Shown here one piece after another: positions 51,622-60,154 of a stretch of DNA of 64,000 bases (its first letter is position 1; every line of letters begins with the position of its first letter). Below the pieces are notes generated by a model. It worked only from the letters and a program-made list of their open reading frames with translations. It did no database searches and had not been told where the DNA came from. Made by a program: the position numbers and the translations under genes. The stretch is taken from contig LGRD01000040.1 of assembly GCA_001263235.1 (NCBI GenBank), forward strand, positions 1 to 64,000, in the 5' to 3' direction. Source of the DNA: Methylibium sp. NZG. GTDB taxonomy: Bacteria > Pseudomonadota > Gammaproteobacteria > Burkholderiales > Burkholderiaceae_C.

Positions 51622-52935
51622 ATGACCGCGCTGTGGACTTGCCCGTTCTGCCCGCTGCTGTGCGACCGGTTCAGCGTTGCCGCGTCGCCGGTCGAAGCGT
51701 CGCCTGCGGTGTCGCCCGGCGCATCGGCCGGTGCATGCCTCGTCTTGCAAGGCAGCGACTGCACACGCGCACGCGACGCACTGGCACGCTTCGGCCCGGG
51801 GGGCACTGCGTTGCCGCAAGTCGGCGCGCGCCAGGTCACGCTGGATGTCGCCGTCGCCACCGCCGCCGAGTGGCTGGCGCGCAGCCGCCAACCGCTGTTC
51901 GGCGGCTTGGGCACCGACGTGGCCGGCGCGCGCGCGCTGTATCGCCTGGCCTGCGAGACCGGCGCCATCACCGACGCCGCGCACGGCCGCGCGCTGATGC
52001 ACGGCCTGCGCGCATTGCAAGACCGCGGCGCATTCACCACCACGCTGGCCGAGGTGCGCGAGCGTGCCGACGTGGTCGTGTGCCTGACCGGCTCGCCCGC
52101 CGAACGGCTGCCCGAGTTCTATCGGCGTTGCGGCATCGGCGAGGCGATGGATGGCGAACCAAGCGCGCGCCATCTCGTCATGTTCGACGGCGCTGCCGCC
52201 GATGCCGAGCGGGCGTTGCCGCAATCACTGCCCGGCGTCACGACCGAAGCGCTGGCGTGGCACGGCGACCTGTTCACCACCGTCTCGGTGCTGGCCGCGC
52301 TGGTGGCCCGCCGCACGGTGCGCGACGCACTGCCGGCACTGGCCGCGCTCGCCGCGCGCCTGCGGGCCGCGCGTTACGCGGTGCTGGTGTGGGAGGCGGC
52401 GGCGCTGCCGGCGCACGGCGCGCTGGTGGCCGAAGGCATCAACACGATCGTCGGCACGCTCAACCGCAGCACGCGTTCGGCGGCGTTGCCGCTCGGTGGC
52501 AGCGACGGCGCGGCCACGGTGAACCAGGTGTTCACCTGGCTCGGTGGTTTGCCATTGCGATCGCGCCTCGGGCCGGCAGGGCTCGAGCACGAACCGCATC
52601 GTTTCGACGCCGCGCGCTTGCTGGCCGACGGCGCGGTCGATGCGCTGCTGTGGGTGGCGAGCTTCGGCACCGAGCCGGCCGTGCCGCAGGCGGCGGTGCC
52701 GCGCATCGTGCTCGGCCATCCGCGCTTCGCGCCTGCATTGGCTGGTGCGCAGACGGTGTTCATCCCCGCCGCCACCCCCGGCGTCGGCTCGGCCGGCCAC
52801 CTGTTCCGAGCCGACGGCGTGGTGTTGATGCCGTTGACCGCCGTGGTCGATCAGCAGTTGCCGACCGTGGCCGACGTGCTCGCCCGGCTGACGCTGGCGG
52901 TGCAGGCGCTGCGGCCGGCGAGGGCCGTTGCGTGA
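51622..52935 (+). CDS. fhcB: Formyltransferase/hydrolase complex subunit B (formylmethanofuran dehydrogenase subunit B-like)
   Basis: FhcB is homologous to the molybdopterin subunit of archaeal formylmethanofuran dehydrogenase but serves as a structural partner of FhcA without redox activity. The 437-residue protein begins TALWTCPFCPLLCDRF and contains GSDCTRARDALARFG and LFGGLGTDVAGARALYRLA. I do not see an obvious metal-ligand cysteine in the place used by redox-active FwdB. It starts the fhcBADC operon; its stop overlaps the fhcA start (GTGA). Confidence 0.93.
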   Translation: MTALWTCPFCPLLCDRFSVAASPVEASPAVSPGASAGACLVLQGSDCTRARDALARFGPGGTALPQVGARQVTLDVAVATAAEWLARSRQPLFGGLGTDVAGARALYRLACETGAITDAAHGRALMHGLRALQDRGAFTTTLAEVRERADVVVCLTGSPAERLPEFYRRCGIGEAMDGEPSARHLVMFDGAAADAERALPQSLPGVTTEALAWHGDLFTTVSVLAALVARRTVRDALPALAALAARLRAARYAVLVWEAAALPAHGALVAEGINTIVGTLNRSTRSAALPLGGSDGAATVNQVFTWLGGLPLRSRLGPAGLEHEPHRFDAARLLADGAVDALLWVASFGTEPAVPQAAVPRIVLGHPRFAPALAGAQTVFIPAATPGVGSAGHLFRADGVVLMPLTAVVDQQLPTVADVLARLTLAVQALRPARAVA

Positions 52936-54614
52936 GCACCGTTCGCTTGCGCGGCGGGCGTGTGATCGACCCGACGAACGGCGTTGACTCTGACTTGCGT
53001 GACGTGTGCATGCGCAACGGCCGCATCGTCGCGATGGCCGCGGGCGAGAAGGCAGACCACGACATCGACGCCACCGGCTGCATCGTGTTGGCCGGCGGCA
53101 TCGACATGCACACGCACATCGGTGGCGGCAAGGTGAACCTGGCGAGGATGCTGCTGCCCGAAGACCACCGCGCGGGCGGCAACCCGATTGCGCGGCCCGA
53201 CAACCTGCTCGAACTCGCGTCCTGCGGCACCTGCACGCCGGGCACGCTGGCCACCGGCTACCGCTATGTCGAGATGGGCTACACCGCAGCCTTCGAGCCC
53301 GCGATGGTGCCGGCCAACGCGCGCCACACGCACATGGAGATGGGCGACGTGCCCATCCTCGACCACGGCGCGTACGTGATGCTCGGCAACGACGAGCTGT
53401 TCCTGCGCATGCTGGCCGAGCGAGAAGACTTCCAGCGCATCCGCGACTACATGGGCTGGACGATCCACGCCAGCAAGGCGATGGGCGTGAAGGTGGTCAA
53501 CCCGGGCGGCATCTCGGCCTTCAAGTTCAACCAGCGCAAGTTGGACGTGGACGAGAACCACGTTCACTGGCAGGTGACGCCGCGCCACGTGGTGCACACG
53601 CTGGCGCGCGCGTTGCGCGAGCTCGGTGTGCCGCACCCGCTGCACATCCACGGCAGCAACCTCGGCGTGGCGGGCAACATTCAATCGACGCTCGACACGA
53701 TCAACGCGCTCGACGGCCTGCCCGGCCACCTGACGCACATCCAGTTCCACGTCTACGGCACCGAGGGGCCGAAGAAATTCTCGTCGGCCGCGCTGCAACT
53801 GGCCGAGGCGGTGAACGCCAACAAGAACATCAGCATCGACGTCGGCCAGATCATGTTCGGCCAGACGGTGACCGCCTCCGGCGACACGATGCGCCAGCAC
53901 GCCAATGCCGACCTGGGGAGCCCGCGCAAGTGGATCGGCGCCGACATCGAATGCGACGCCGGCTGCGGCGTGGTGCCGTTCCGCTACCGCCAGCAGAGCT
54001 TCGTCAATGCGCTGCAATGGGCGATTGGGCTGGAGATATTTCTGCTGGTGGACGACCCGTGGCGCGTGGTGCTGACCACCGACCACCCGAACGGGGGGCC
54101 GTTCACCAGCTACCCGCATCTCATCCGGCTGCTGATGGACCGCTCGTTCCGCGAGGAGCAACTCGCCAGGTTGCACCCCGACGTGGCGGCGAACGCGGCG
54201 CTGAAGTCCATCACACGCGAACTGTCGCTGTACGAGATTGCCGTGATGACGCGCGCCGCGCCAGCGAAGTTGCTGGGCTTGAAGGACCGCGGACATCTGG
54301 GCATCGGCGCTGCGGCCGACATCGCGGTGTACCGCGAACAGGCCGACCGCGAGGCGATGTTCACCACGCCGGACTACGTGTTCAAGGACGGCACGCTGGT
54401 GGCTCGCGCCGGTCGCATCACCGCGGTGCCGACCGGCGGCACGCACTTCGTGGCGCCCGACTTCGACCGCAGCATCGAGCCCATCCTGCGCAAGCACTGG
54501 GCCACGCACGGCTCGGTGCACTTCGACCACGTCGCGATCGGCCGCGACGAGCTGTGCAGTTGCTGCCATGGCGGACGGCTGTTGCCGACGGCTTGCTTTG
54601 AGGGCGCATCGTGA
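52932..54614 (+). CDS. fhcA: Formyltransferase/hydrolase complex subunit A (formylmethanofuran hydrolase)
   Basis: FhcA is an amidohydrolase-type subunit that hydrolyses formyl-methylofuran to formate. The 560-residue protein starts with GTG 52932. The metal-binding HxH is in GGIDMHTHIGGGKVN; further ligand regions are PHPLHIHGSNLG and VVLTTDHPNGGPFTSYPHL. The C-terminal cysteine cluster CSCCHGG is part of the family. It overlaps fhcB and fhcD by 4 bases each, so all subunits are translationally coupled. Confidence 0.96.
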   Translation: MSTVRLRGGRVIDPTNGVDSDLRDVCMRNGRIVAMAAGEKADHDIDATGCIVLAGGIDMHTHIGGGKVNLARMLLPEDHRAGGNPIARPDNLLELASCGTCTPGTLATGYRYVEMGYTAAFEPAMVPANARHTHMEMGDVPILDHGAYVMLGNDELFLRMLAEREDFQRIRDYMGWTIHASKAMGVKVVNPGGISAFKFNQRKLDVDENHVHWQVTPRHVVHTLARALRELGVPHPLHIHGSNLGVAGNIQSTLDTINALDGLPGHLTHIQFHVYGTEGPKKFSSAALQLAEAVNANKNISIDVGQIMFGQTVTASGDTMRQHANADLGSPRKWIGADIECDAGCGVVPFRYRQQSFVNALQWAIGLEIFLLVDDPWRVVLTTDHPNGGPFTSYPHLIRLLMDRSFREEQLARLHPDVAANAALKSITRELSLYEIAVMTRAAPAKLLGLKDRGHLGIGAAADIAVYREQADREAMFTTPDYVFKDGTLVARAGRITAVPTGGTHFVAPDFDRSIEPILRKHWATHGSVHFDHVAIGRDELCSCCHGGRLLPTACFEGAS

Positions 54615-55531
54615 CTGCGCTTGTTCTCAACGGCGTCACCATCGACGACAGCTTCGCGGAAGCCTTCACCATGAAGGCCACGCGAATCATCGTCACGGCG
54701 CACAACCTCACGTGGGCGCGCCACGCGGCCGTGGCCGCCACCGGCTTCGCCACCTCGGTGATCGCCTGCGGCTGCGAGGCCGGCATCGAGCGTGAACTGA
54801 GCGAGCGCGAAACACCCGACGGCCGCCCCGGCATCAGCCTGCTGCTGTTCGCGATGTCGGGGAAGGAGCTGACCAAGCAGATCGAACGCCGCGTCGGGCA
54901 ATGTGTGCTGACCTGCCCGACAACCGCGGTGTTTGCCGGCATCACGCAAGGCGAGTCGGTGGCCCTGGGCAAGAACCTGCGCTTCTTCGGCGACGGTTGG
55001 CAGACCTCGAAAGTGATCAACGGCGTGCGCTACTGGCGCATCCCGGTGATGGACGGCGAGTTCGTCGCGCAGGAGACGACGGCGATCACCAAGGGCGTGG
55101 GCGGCGGCAACCTGCTGCTGCTGGCGACCGACGTGGATGCTGCGCTGGCCGCAGCCGAAGCGGCGGTCGCCGCGATGAAGCGGCTGCCCAACGTCATCAT
55201 GCCGTTCCCTGGCGGCGTGGTGCGCGCGGGCTCGAAGGTGGGCAGCAAGTATCCGGCGCTCGGCGCTTCGACCAACGATGCGTTCTGCCCCAGCCTGGTC
55301 GGCCTGGTGGCGAAGACCGAACTGACGCCGCTGACCCGCTGTGTGATGGAAATCGTGATCGACGGCCTGACCGAGAAAGACGTCGGCGACGCGATGCGCG
55401 CCGGCATGGACGCGTGCGTCGCGATCGGCGCAGCGGGCGGCCTGCTGCGCATCTCGGCCGGCAACTACGGCGGCAGGCTCGGGCCGTTCCACTTTCGTCT
55501 GCACACGTTGATGGGGCGGTCGGGCACATGA
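54611..55531 (+). CDS. fhcD: Formylmethanofuran--H4MPT formyltransferase
   Basis: FhcD (Ftr family) transfers the formyl group between formyl-H4MPT and methylofuran. The 306-residue protein begins ALVLNGVTIDDSFAEAFTMK, the standard Ftr N-terminus, and contains CVLTCPTTAVFAG, WRIPVMDGEFVAQE and PFPGGVVRAGSKVGSKYP. It starts with GTG 54611 and overlaps both neighbours. In methylotrophs the complex runs towards formate, making it the exit of the H4MPT formaldehyde oxidation route. Confidence 0.96.
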   Translation: MTALVLNGVTIDDSFAEAFTMKATRIIVTAHNLTWARHAAVAATGFATSVIACGCEAGIERELSERETPDGRPGISLLLFAMSGKELTKQIERRVGQCVLTCPTTAVFAGITQGESVALGKNLRFFGDGWQTSKVINGVRYWRIPVMDGEFVAQETTAITKGVGGGNLLLLATDVDAALAAAEAAVAAMKRLPNVIMPFPGGVVRAGSKVGSKYPALGASTNDAFCPSLVGLVAKTELTPLTRCVMEIVIDGLTEKDVGDAMRAGMDACVAIGAAGGLLRISAGNYGGRLGPFHFRLHTLMGRSGT

Positions 55532-56319
55532 GCACGCGCCTGCGTTTGCGGACCGCGCCTGCGCTGCGGGTGGACCTGCGAGGCGTTACGCCCGGGGTGC
55601 AGCTTGCGCAGGGGATGGTGACGCACGGCAACCAGACCTTGGCCCTGGCAGACCTGTTCGACATCACCCAACGCGACGGGCCTGCCGACGAACTCGTCTT
55701 CGAAGGCGACCTGGCGCGCTTCGACCGCGTCGGCTGGCAGATGACCTTTGGTTCCATCGTCGTCGACGGCAACGTGGGCGACTACGTCGGCGGCGCGATG
55801 ACCGGCGGCACGATCACCGTGCGCGGCCATGCCCGCGACCTCGCGGCCTGCGAGATGGCAGGCGGCAGCTTGATCGTCGAAGGCAATGTCGGCGACTTTT
55901 GTGCCAGCACCTTGCCCGGCAGCATGGACGGCATGCGCGGCGGCACGTTCATCGTCAAGGGCGATGCCGGCGAACGGTTTGCCGACCGCATGCGACGCGG
56001 CAGCGCGCTCGTGTTCGGTAACGTCGGCGACTTCGTGGCCTCGCGCATGGTGGCCGGCACCGTGGTCGTCGGCGGCGCCGCGGGTGCGCATGCCGGCTAC
56101 GGCATGCGGCGGGGCAGCGTGGTGCTGGCCGGGGCCGCGCCAGAGATCGCGCCGACCTTCGTGCCCGCGCTCGCCGACGCCGCCGTATTCTGGCAACTGC
56201 TTGCGCGCGACCTGGCGCGCCACGGCGGGCCGTTCGCCGAGCTGCCGTCGCGGCGCATCACGCGCCACCTCGGCGACCTGGGCGCAGGCGGCCAGGGCGA
56301 GTTGATCCTGGTCGCCTGA
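55528..56319 (+). CDS. fhcC: Formyltransferase/hydrolase complex subunit C
   Basis: A 263-residue beta-helix protein of the formylmethanofuran dehydrogenase subunit C/GltS C-terminal family. Its core is a series of GxxGxxxG turns: GNVGDYVGGAMTGGTITVRG, EGNVGDFCASTLPGSMDGMR, KGDAGERFADRMRRG and GNVGDFVASRMVAG. The role is structural in the Fhc complex, holding the polyglutamyl arm of methylofuran near the active sites. It overlaps fhcD by 4 bases and ends 39 bases before the fae-like gene. Confidence 0.95.
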   Translation: MSTRLRLRTAPALRVDLRGVTPGVQLAQGMVTHGNQTLALADLFDITQRDGPADELVFEGDLARFDRVGWQMTFGSIVVDGNVGDYVGGAMTGGTITVRGHARDLAACEMAGGSLIVEGNVGDFCASTLPGSMDGMRGGTFIVKGDAGERFADRMRRGSALVFGNVGDFVASRMVAGTVVVGGAAGAHAGYGMRRGSVVLAGAAPEIAPTFVPALADAAVFWQLLARDLARHGGPFAELPSRRITRHLGDLGAGGQGELILVA

Positions 56320-56358
56320 ACAGACTTTCGTTTTCCTTCACTCCACCTGGACCCTGCC

Positions 56359-56892
56359 ATGAGCAACAACTACCTCTTTCACACCGGCGAAGCCACCGTG
56401 CTCGCGCGCGACGGCCAGTTCACCGACGCGATGCCCGAAGTCCTGATCGGCCTGACGTCGGGCCCGGTCGGCCAGGCTTTTGCGAACATGATGGCGCAGA
56501 GCAAGGGCCACACCGCCATGTTCGCCATCCGCGCCTGCAACCAGCTCGTGCGGCCTGCAACGATCGTCGTGCCCAAGGTCACCTTGAAGGACGCCACCAA
56601 CATCGACCTGTTCGGCGGTGTGGTGCAAAGCGCCACCGCCGATGCGGTGGTCGATTGCCTGATCGACGGCACGATCCCGAAGACACTGGCCAACGAGCTG
56701 TGCATCATCAGCCTGGTGTGGATCGACCCGCGCTGCGCCAAAGACCCGAACCTCGACAAGAAGGACATGTACCGCACCAACCACGAGGCCACCAAGCTGG
56801 CGATCAAGCGCGCCTTGAGCAACGAACCGTCGGTGGACGAGCTGATCGCCAACCGCTACACGATCAAGCACGACATGGACGACTGGAGCTGA
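56359..56892 (+). CDS. Formaldehyde-activating enzyme family protein lacking the usual active-site histidine
   Basis: Fae condenses formaldehyde with H4MPT to methylene-H4MPT. This 177-residue protein is clearly of the family: GPVGQAFANMMAQSKGHTAM, NQLVRPATIVVPKVTLKDAT, LFGGVVQSATADAVVD and NHEATKLAIKRALSNEPSV all have counterparts. The N-terminal segment that reads VAHIDLIIG in true Fae reads DAMPEVLIG here, so the histidine needed for catalysis appears to be replaced by Met. The central segment also carries an insertion (PRCAKDPNLDKKDMYRT). It resembles the Fae-like paralogues of uncertain function. Directly downstream of fhcBADC, a role in the H4MPT pathway is likely, but not classic Fae catalysis. 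Confidence 0.85.
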   Translation: MSNNYLFHTGEATVLARDGQFTDAMPEVLIGLTSGPVGQAFANMMAQSKGHTAMFAIRACNQLVRPATIVVPKVTLKDATNIDLFGGVVQSATADAVVDCLIDGTIPKTLANELCIISLVWIDPRCAKDPNLDKKDMYRTNHEATKLAIKRALSNEPSVDELIANRYTIKHDMDDWS

Positions 56893-56916
56893 ACTGGCTT
56901 GGCAAGGCGGTTGCGC

Positions 56917-57678
56917 ATGAACCTGGTGCTGTTCGACCTCGACCACACGCTGATCCCATTCGACAGCGGCATGGCGTGGACGCAGTTCCTCGTCGCGCAA
57001 GGCGCGTTGTCGCTTGAGGCCGAGGCGCAGTACCTCGCGTTCTGCCACCAGTACGTCGCCGGCACGCTCGACATCCACGCGATGCACCGCGCGAGCGTGG
57101 CGCCGCTGCGGCGCTTCACGCGCGCGCAGCTGGCCGATTGGTCGCATCGGTTCGAGGCCGAGATGGCCCCACGCATCCCGGCCTCGATGCGCGCGTTGGT
57201 CGGCCGGCACCAGCGCGGTGGCGACTTGTGCGCCATCGTCACAGCGACCACACGCCTCGTGGCCGTGCCGTTCGGCCGCCTGTTCGGCGTGGCCGATGTG
57301 GTGGCCACCGAGGCGGCCACCGAAGCGGCCACCGAGCGCACCGACGACGCCGCTGCAACCGCTGCTGCAACCGCCACCGCAACCTCAGCCAACACCCCCG
57401 GCACCGCGCCCGCCGCCGGCCTGGCGTGGCCCCAATTCACTGGCGAGATTGCCGGCGAGCCGTGCTTTCGAGAGCACAAGCTCACGCACGTGGCGCGCTG
57501 GCTCGCGCGGCGCGGCATGCGGCTGCAATCGTTCGAGGCGTCGTGGTTCTACTCCGACTCGGCAAGCGACCTGCCGCTGCTGCAAGCCGTGACGCACCCG
57601 GTGGCGGTGAACCCCGACGCGCGGCTGCGTGCGCATGCGGCATCGGTGGGCTGGCGCGTGCTTGAAGCGCGCGACTGA
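56917..57678 (+). CDS. HAD-superfamily subfamily IB phosphatase
   Basis: A 253-residue cytosolic phosphatase. Motif I is LVLFDLDHTLIPFDSG (nucleophile and acid Asp), motif II is CAIVTATTRLVAVPFG, and the C-terminal FYSDSASDLPLLQAVTHPVAV carries the metal-binding acids. Related proteins include SerB-like enzymes; the substrate is unknown. Between motif II and the last third there is an Ala/Thr-rich insert of ~45 residues (EAATEAATERTDDAAAT...), not expected in the family. ATG 56917 follows the fae-like stop by 24 bases, so it is probably the last gene of the fhc operon and may act in cofactor synthesis. Confidence 0.85.
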   Translation: MNLVLFDLDHTLIPFDSGMAWTQFLVAQGALSLEAEAQYLAFCHQYVAGTLDIHAMHRASVAPLRRFTRAQLADWSHRFEAEMAPRIPASMRALVGRHQRGGDLCAIVTATTRLVAVPFGRLFGVADVVATEAATEAATERTDDAAATAAATATATSANTPGTAPAAGLAWPQFTGEIAGEPCFREHKLTHVARWLARRGMRLQSFEASWFYSDSASDLPLLQAVTHPVAVNPDARLRAHAASVGWRVLEARD

Positions 57679-57715
57679 AGCGCGTGACAGAAGCGCGCGA
57701 CTGAAGCGCGTGTCC
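57664..57715. repeat. 26-base tandem duplication at the end of the HAD phosphatase gene
   Basis: Two units of GAAGCGCGCGACT + GAAGCGCGTG..., i.e. a 13-base motif four times with alternating variants. The first copy includes the HAD stop codon. The duplication sits between convergent genes. It could act as a simple terminator element, but no T-run follows. Confidence 0.8.
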
Positions 57716-57732
57716 CGCCGGCACGCCCCCGC

Positions 57733-58362
57733 TCACGCCTGAATCAGCCCCCAGCGCAGCGCCACCAACGTCAACTCCGACTGGTTGCCGGCCCCGAGCT
57801 TTTGCTTCACGTGATACAGGTGCGTGCCCACGGTGCTGGGCGAGACCTTCAGGTTGTCGGCAATCTGCGCCACGCTCATGCCGCGCGCGAGCTGGATGAA
57901 GACCGAGAACTCGCGTTCGCTCAGCATGTCGGCCGGGCTCGCCTGGCCGTCGATCTGCGCCATCGCCAGCGCCTGCGCCGTTTGCGCGTCGACATAGCGT
58001 TCACCGCGCGCGACGGCGGTGATGGCGGCGATCAGCGCCTCGGGCGCACTGCGCTTGGCGAGGTAGCCCAGCGCGCCGGCGCGCAAGACGCGGCGCGGGT
58101 GCGCGGTGTCTTCGTGCGCCGACAGCGCCAGCACGCGCGCCTTCGGGTCTTGCGCCAGCAGGCGGCGCACCGCTTCGAGCCCGCCCATGCCGGGCATCGA
58201 CAAGTCCATCACCACCACGTCGGGCTTCACGCCCGGGTAGGCCTGGCAGGCTTCCTCGCCGCTGCCGACCTCGCTCACCACCTCTGCCTTCGCGTCGCTG
58301 AGCAACATGCGAAAGCCCATGCGCACGAGTGCGTGGTCGTCGACCAGCATCACGCGGATCAT
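57733..58362 (-). CDS. NarL/FixJ-family response regulator
   Basis: A 209-residue transcription factor. The receiver domain (1-120) has acidic pocket VMLVDDHALVRMGF, phospho-acceptor in VVVMDLSMPGMGG near residue 56 and the conserved lysine in GYLAKRSAPEALI. The C-terminal LuxR-type helix-turn-helix (145-209) includes LSEREFSVFIQLARGMSVAQIA and VSPSTVGTHLYHVKQKLGA. It overlaps the upstream kinase gene by 4 bases (ATGA), so the two form a cognate pair. Target genes cannot be told from the sequence. Confidence 0.95.
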   Translation of the reverse strand: MIRVMLVDDHALVRMGFRMLLSDAKAEVVSEVGSGEEACQAYPGVKPDVVVMDLSMPGMGGLEAVRRLLAQDPKARVLALSAHEDTAHPRRVLRAGALGYLAKRSAPEALIAAITAVARGERYVDAQTAQALAMAQIDGQASPADMLSEREFSVFIQLARGMSVAQIADNLKVSPSTVGTHLYHVKQKLGAGNQSELTLVALRWGLIQA

Positions 58363-59783
58363 GCGGTGACCTGCGCAGGTGTGGCGGGGGTTGTGGCTTG
58401 CGCTGCATGCGCTGTTTCTGTGGGCCGCGCCGCATTCACCGCTGCCAGCGGAATGTGCACATCCAGGCTCACCCCGCGCGGCGCCGCTGCGGCCAGGTGA
58501 AAGCTGCCGCCCAAGCCTTCGATGCGTTCCGTCAGCCAGCGCAGGCCGTAGTGGCCGGCGCGCTCGGCCCAGTCGTGTGCCAGGCCCTGGCCGTCGTCGG
58601 TCAGCGTGAGGCGCACCTCGTTTTGCTGGCCGCGCACGGTGAGCTGCAACTGCCGGGCCTGACCATGGCGCAGCGCGTTGGTGATGCCTTCTTGCGCCGC
58701 GCGGTACAGCGCCAGCGCTGCATCGGCGGGCAAGCGCGCTGGCCCCAAGTCCACCTGCAGCGCAATGTTCACATCGGCGTGGCTGCGGCGCGTGCGCTCG
58801 GCCAGGTCGTTCAGCGCTTCGGCCAGGCCGAAGTTGTCGAGCACCAGCGGCGTCAGCCGCGGGATGATGCCGTGCATCGCGTCGTACAGGCGCGACGACT
58901 CGTCGGCGATCAACCGCGCTGCGCTTTCGGCCTGCGCGTCCAGCGGCGCCACGCGCTGCGCGATCGATAGCGCCATGCTGCGCATTGCGGTGACGGACTG
59001 GCCGAGCTCGTCGTGCAGCTCGCGCGCGATCATCAGCCGCTCCTGTTCGACATGGTGGTCGATCCAGCGCGTCAGCTCGCGGCTGTCCGACAGCTCGCGC
59101 TCGGCGCGGCCGGCGCGGCGCTCGTTCTCGATGTTCTGCTGCAACACGCCGACCATGCGGTTGAAGGCCGTGCCCATCGCTGCGGCCTCGGTGCCGGGCA
59201 GCGGCGGCAGGGTCACGTCGAAGCGGCCCGCTTGCAGCTGGTTGAGCCCCTGCACGATCTGTCCGAACGGCCGCACCGTGTGCCCCACAAGCCAGAACAC
59301 GAGCGCGTTGACCGCCAGCAGAAGCGCCCCGGCGCCCGCGCCGAGCAGCACCGAGCCGTCCCACGCGTCGAGCACCGCGCGCGAGGCATTGGCCTGCACC
59401 TCCAGCCGCCCGCCGGGGAACTTGATGGAGTTGATCGCAGGCGGCGGCGCCAGCAGCGTGCTGAACCACGCCGGTGCTTCGCGGCCGGCCTTGTAGGGGG
59501 AGGGCGGTGAGCGGTAGAGCTCGGCGCCCGCGTCGTCGAGCAGCGTGATGTCGTTGGAGCGCACACGGCCCATGCCTTCGAGGAACGCCAGCATCGCCTG
59601 AGGGCCCTGCGCCGCGTAGCGCCACACCGTGCGGTTGAGCATCTGGATGGCCACGCGGTTGGCGCTGGCCACTTCTTCATGCACCGAGTCGCGCAGGCCG
59701 CGGACGTGCAGGGCAGTGATGATGGCGACGAACAGGAGGGTGAGCACGCCGACGATGAGGTTGATCTTCAGGCGCAGGCTCAT
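58359..59783 (-). CDS. Sensor histidine kinase, NarX/UhpB type (HisKA_3)
   Basis: A 474-residue inner-membrane kinase. It has an N-terminal helix (INLIVGVLTLLFVAIITAL), a periplasmic domain of about 125 residues with no recognised ligand motif, and a second helix (LLLAVNALVFWLVG). HAMP follows (TVRPFGQIVQGLNQLQAGRF), then HisKA_3 with the phospho-His in MIARELHDELGQSVTAMR. The ATPase domain has N-box AAQEGITNALRHG and G-box LTDDGQGLAHDW plus GLRWLTERIEGLGG. ATG 59783 is the natural start; the longer upstream frame is not family-like. It is translationally coupled to its regulator. Confidence 0.94.
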   Translation of the reverse strand: MSLRLKINLIVGVLTLLFVAIITALHVRGLRDSVHEEVASANRVAIQMLNRTVWRYAAQGPQAMLAFLEGMGRVRSNDITLLDDAGAELYRSPPSPYKAGREAPAWFSTLLAPPPAINSIKFPGGRLEVQANASRAVLDAWDGSVLLGAGAGALLLAVNALVFWLVGHTVRPFGQIVQGLNQLQAGRFDVTLPPLPGTEAAAMGTAFNRMVGVLQQNIENERRAGRAERELSDSRELTRWIDHHVEQERLMIARELHDELGQSVTAMRSMALSIAQRVAPLDAQAESAARLIADESSRLYDAMHGIIPRLTPLVLDNFGLAEALNDLAERTRRSHADVNIALQVDLGPARLPADAALALYRAAQEGITNALRHGQARQLQLTVRGQQNEVRLTLTDDGQGLAHDWAERAGHYGLRWLTERIEGLGGSFHLAAAAPRGVSLDVHIPLAAVNAARPTETAHAAQATTPATPAQVTA

Positions 59784-60154
59784 GGTTGGATGGTAGCGCT
59801 GCGTTCTTGTTTTCTGCTGGGTTGGCGTCCGTCCACGGTGGCCATCACCTCGTGATCGATGCGGTGGCATCGGCGGCGGCGCGGACGGCAGTCACCGAGC
59901 ATCCTTTGGCGTTTCGCGACCCACACCCTCGGCTGGCAACGTGAAGGGCGGCATTGGAAGTTATGTGCTGCTCAGTAGCCAGCGGGCGGCGACTGCTGTC
60001 GGCCAGGAGGGTGCGCTCGGTCCACGCGCCGCGAACGTCGGCCCATACCGCATAGGCGACGCCAAGGTCGACTTGCCGAACGTTCGCGAAGTGCGCGCAG
60101 AGAGCCGGCACGTTCCCGGCGCGGCACGGGCCGCTGCCGTCTGCCCGCGTCTGG
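59784..60154. other. 371-base intergenic region with no certain gene
   Basis: Both flanking genes are on the minus strand, so this is the end of the AraC gene and the promoter side of the kinase. Frames are open here: an 88-residue minus-strand frame (59845-60111) contains VDLGVAYAVWADVRGAWTER, but I do not recognise a family and there is no ribosome binding site. The stretch may be a dispersed intergenic repeat or a gene remnant. Confidence 0.5.

Noticed and set aside
51492-54614. A 1040-codon frame running through fhcB and into fhcA
   Set aside because: Only its second half, from GTG 52932, is FhcA. The first half is fhcB read in the wrong frame, so it is not a fusion.
56359-56892. Plain annotation as functional formaldehyde-activating enzyme Fae
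   Set aside because: The segment holding the catalytic histidine in true Fae does not contain it here.
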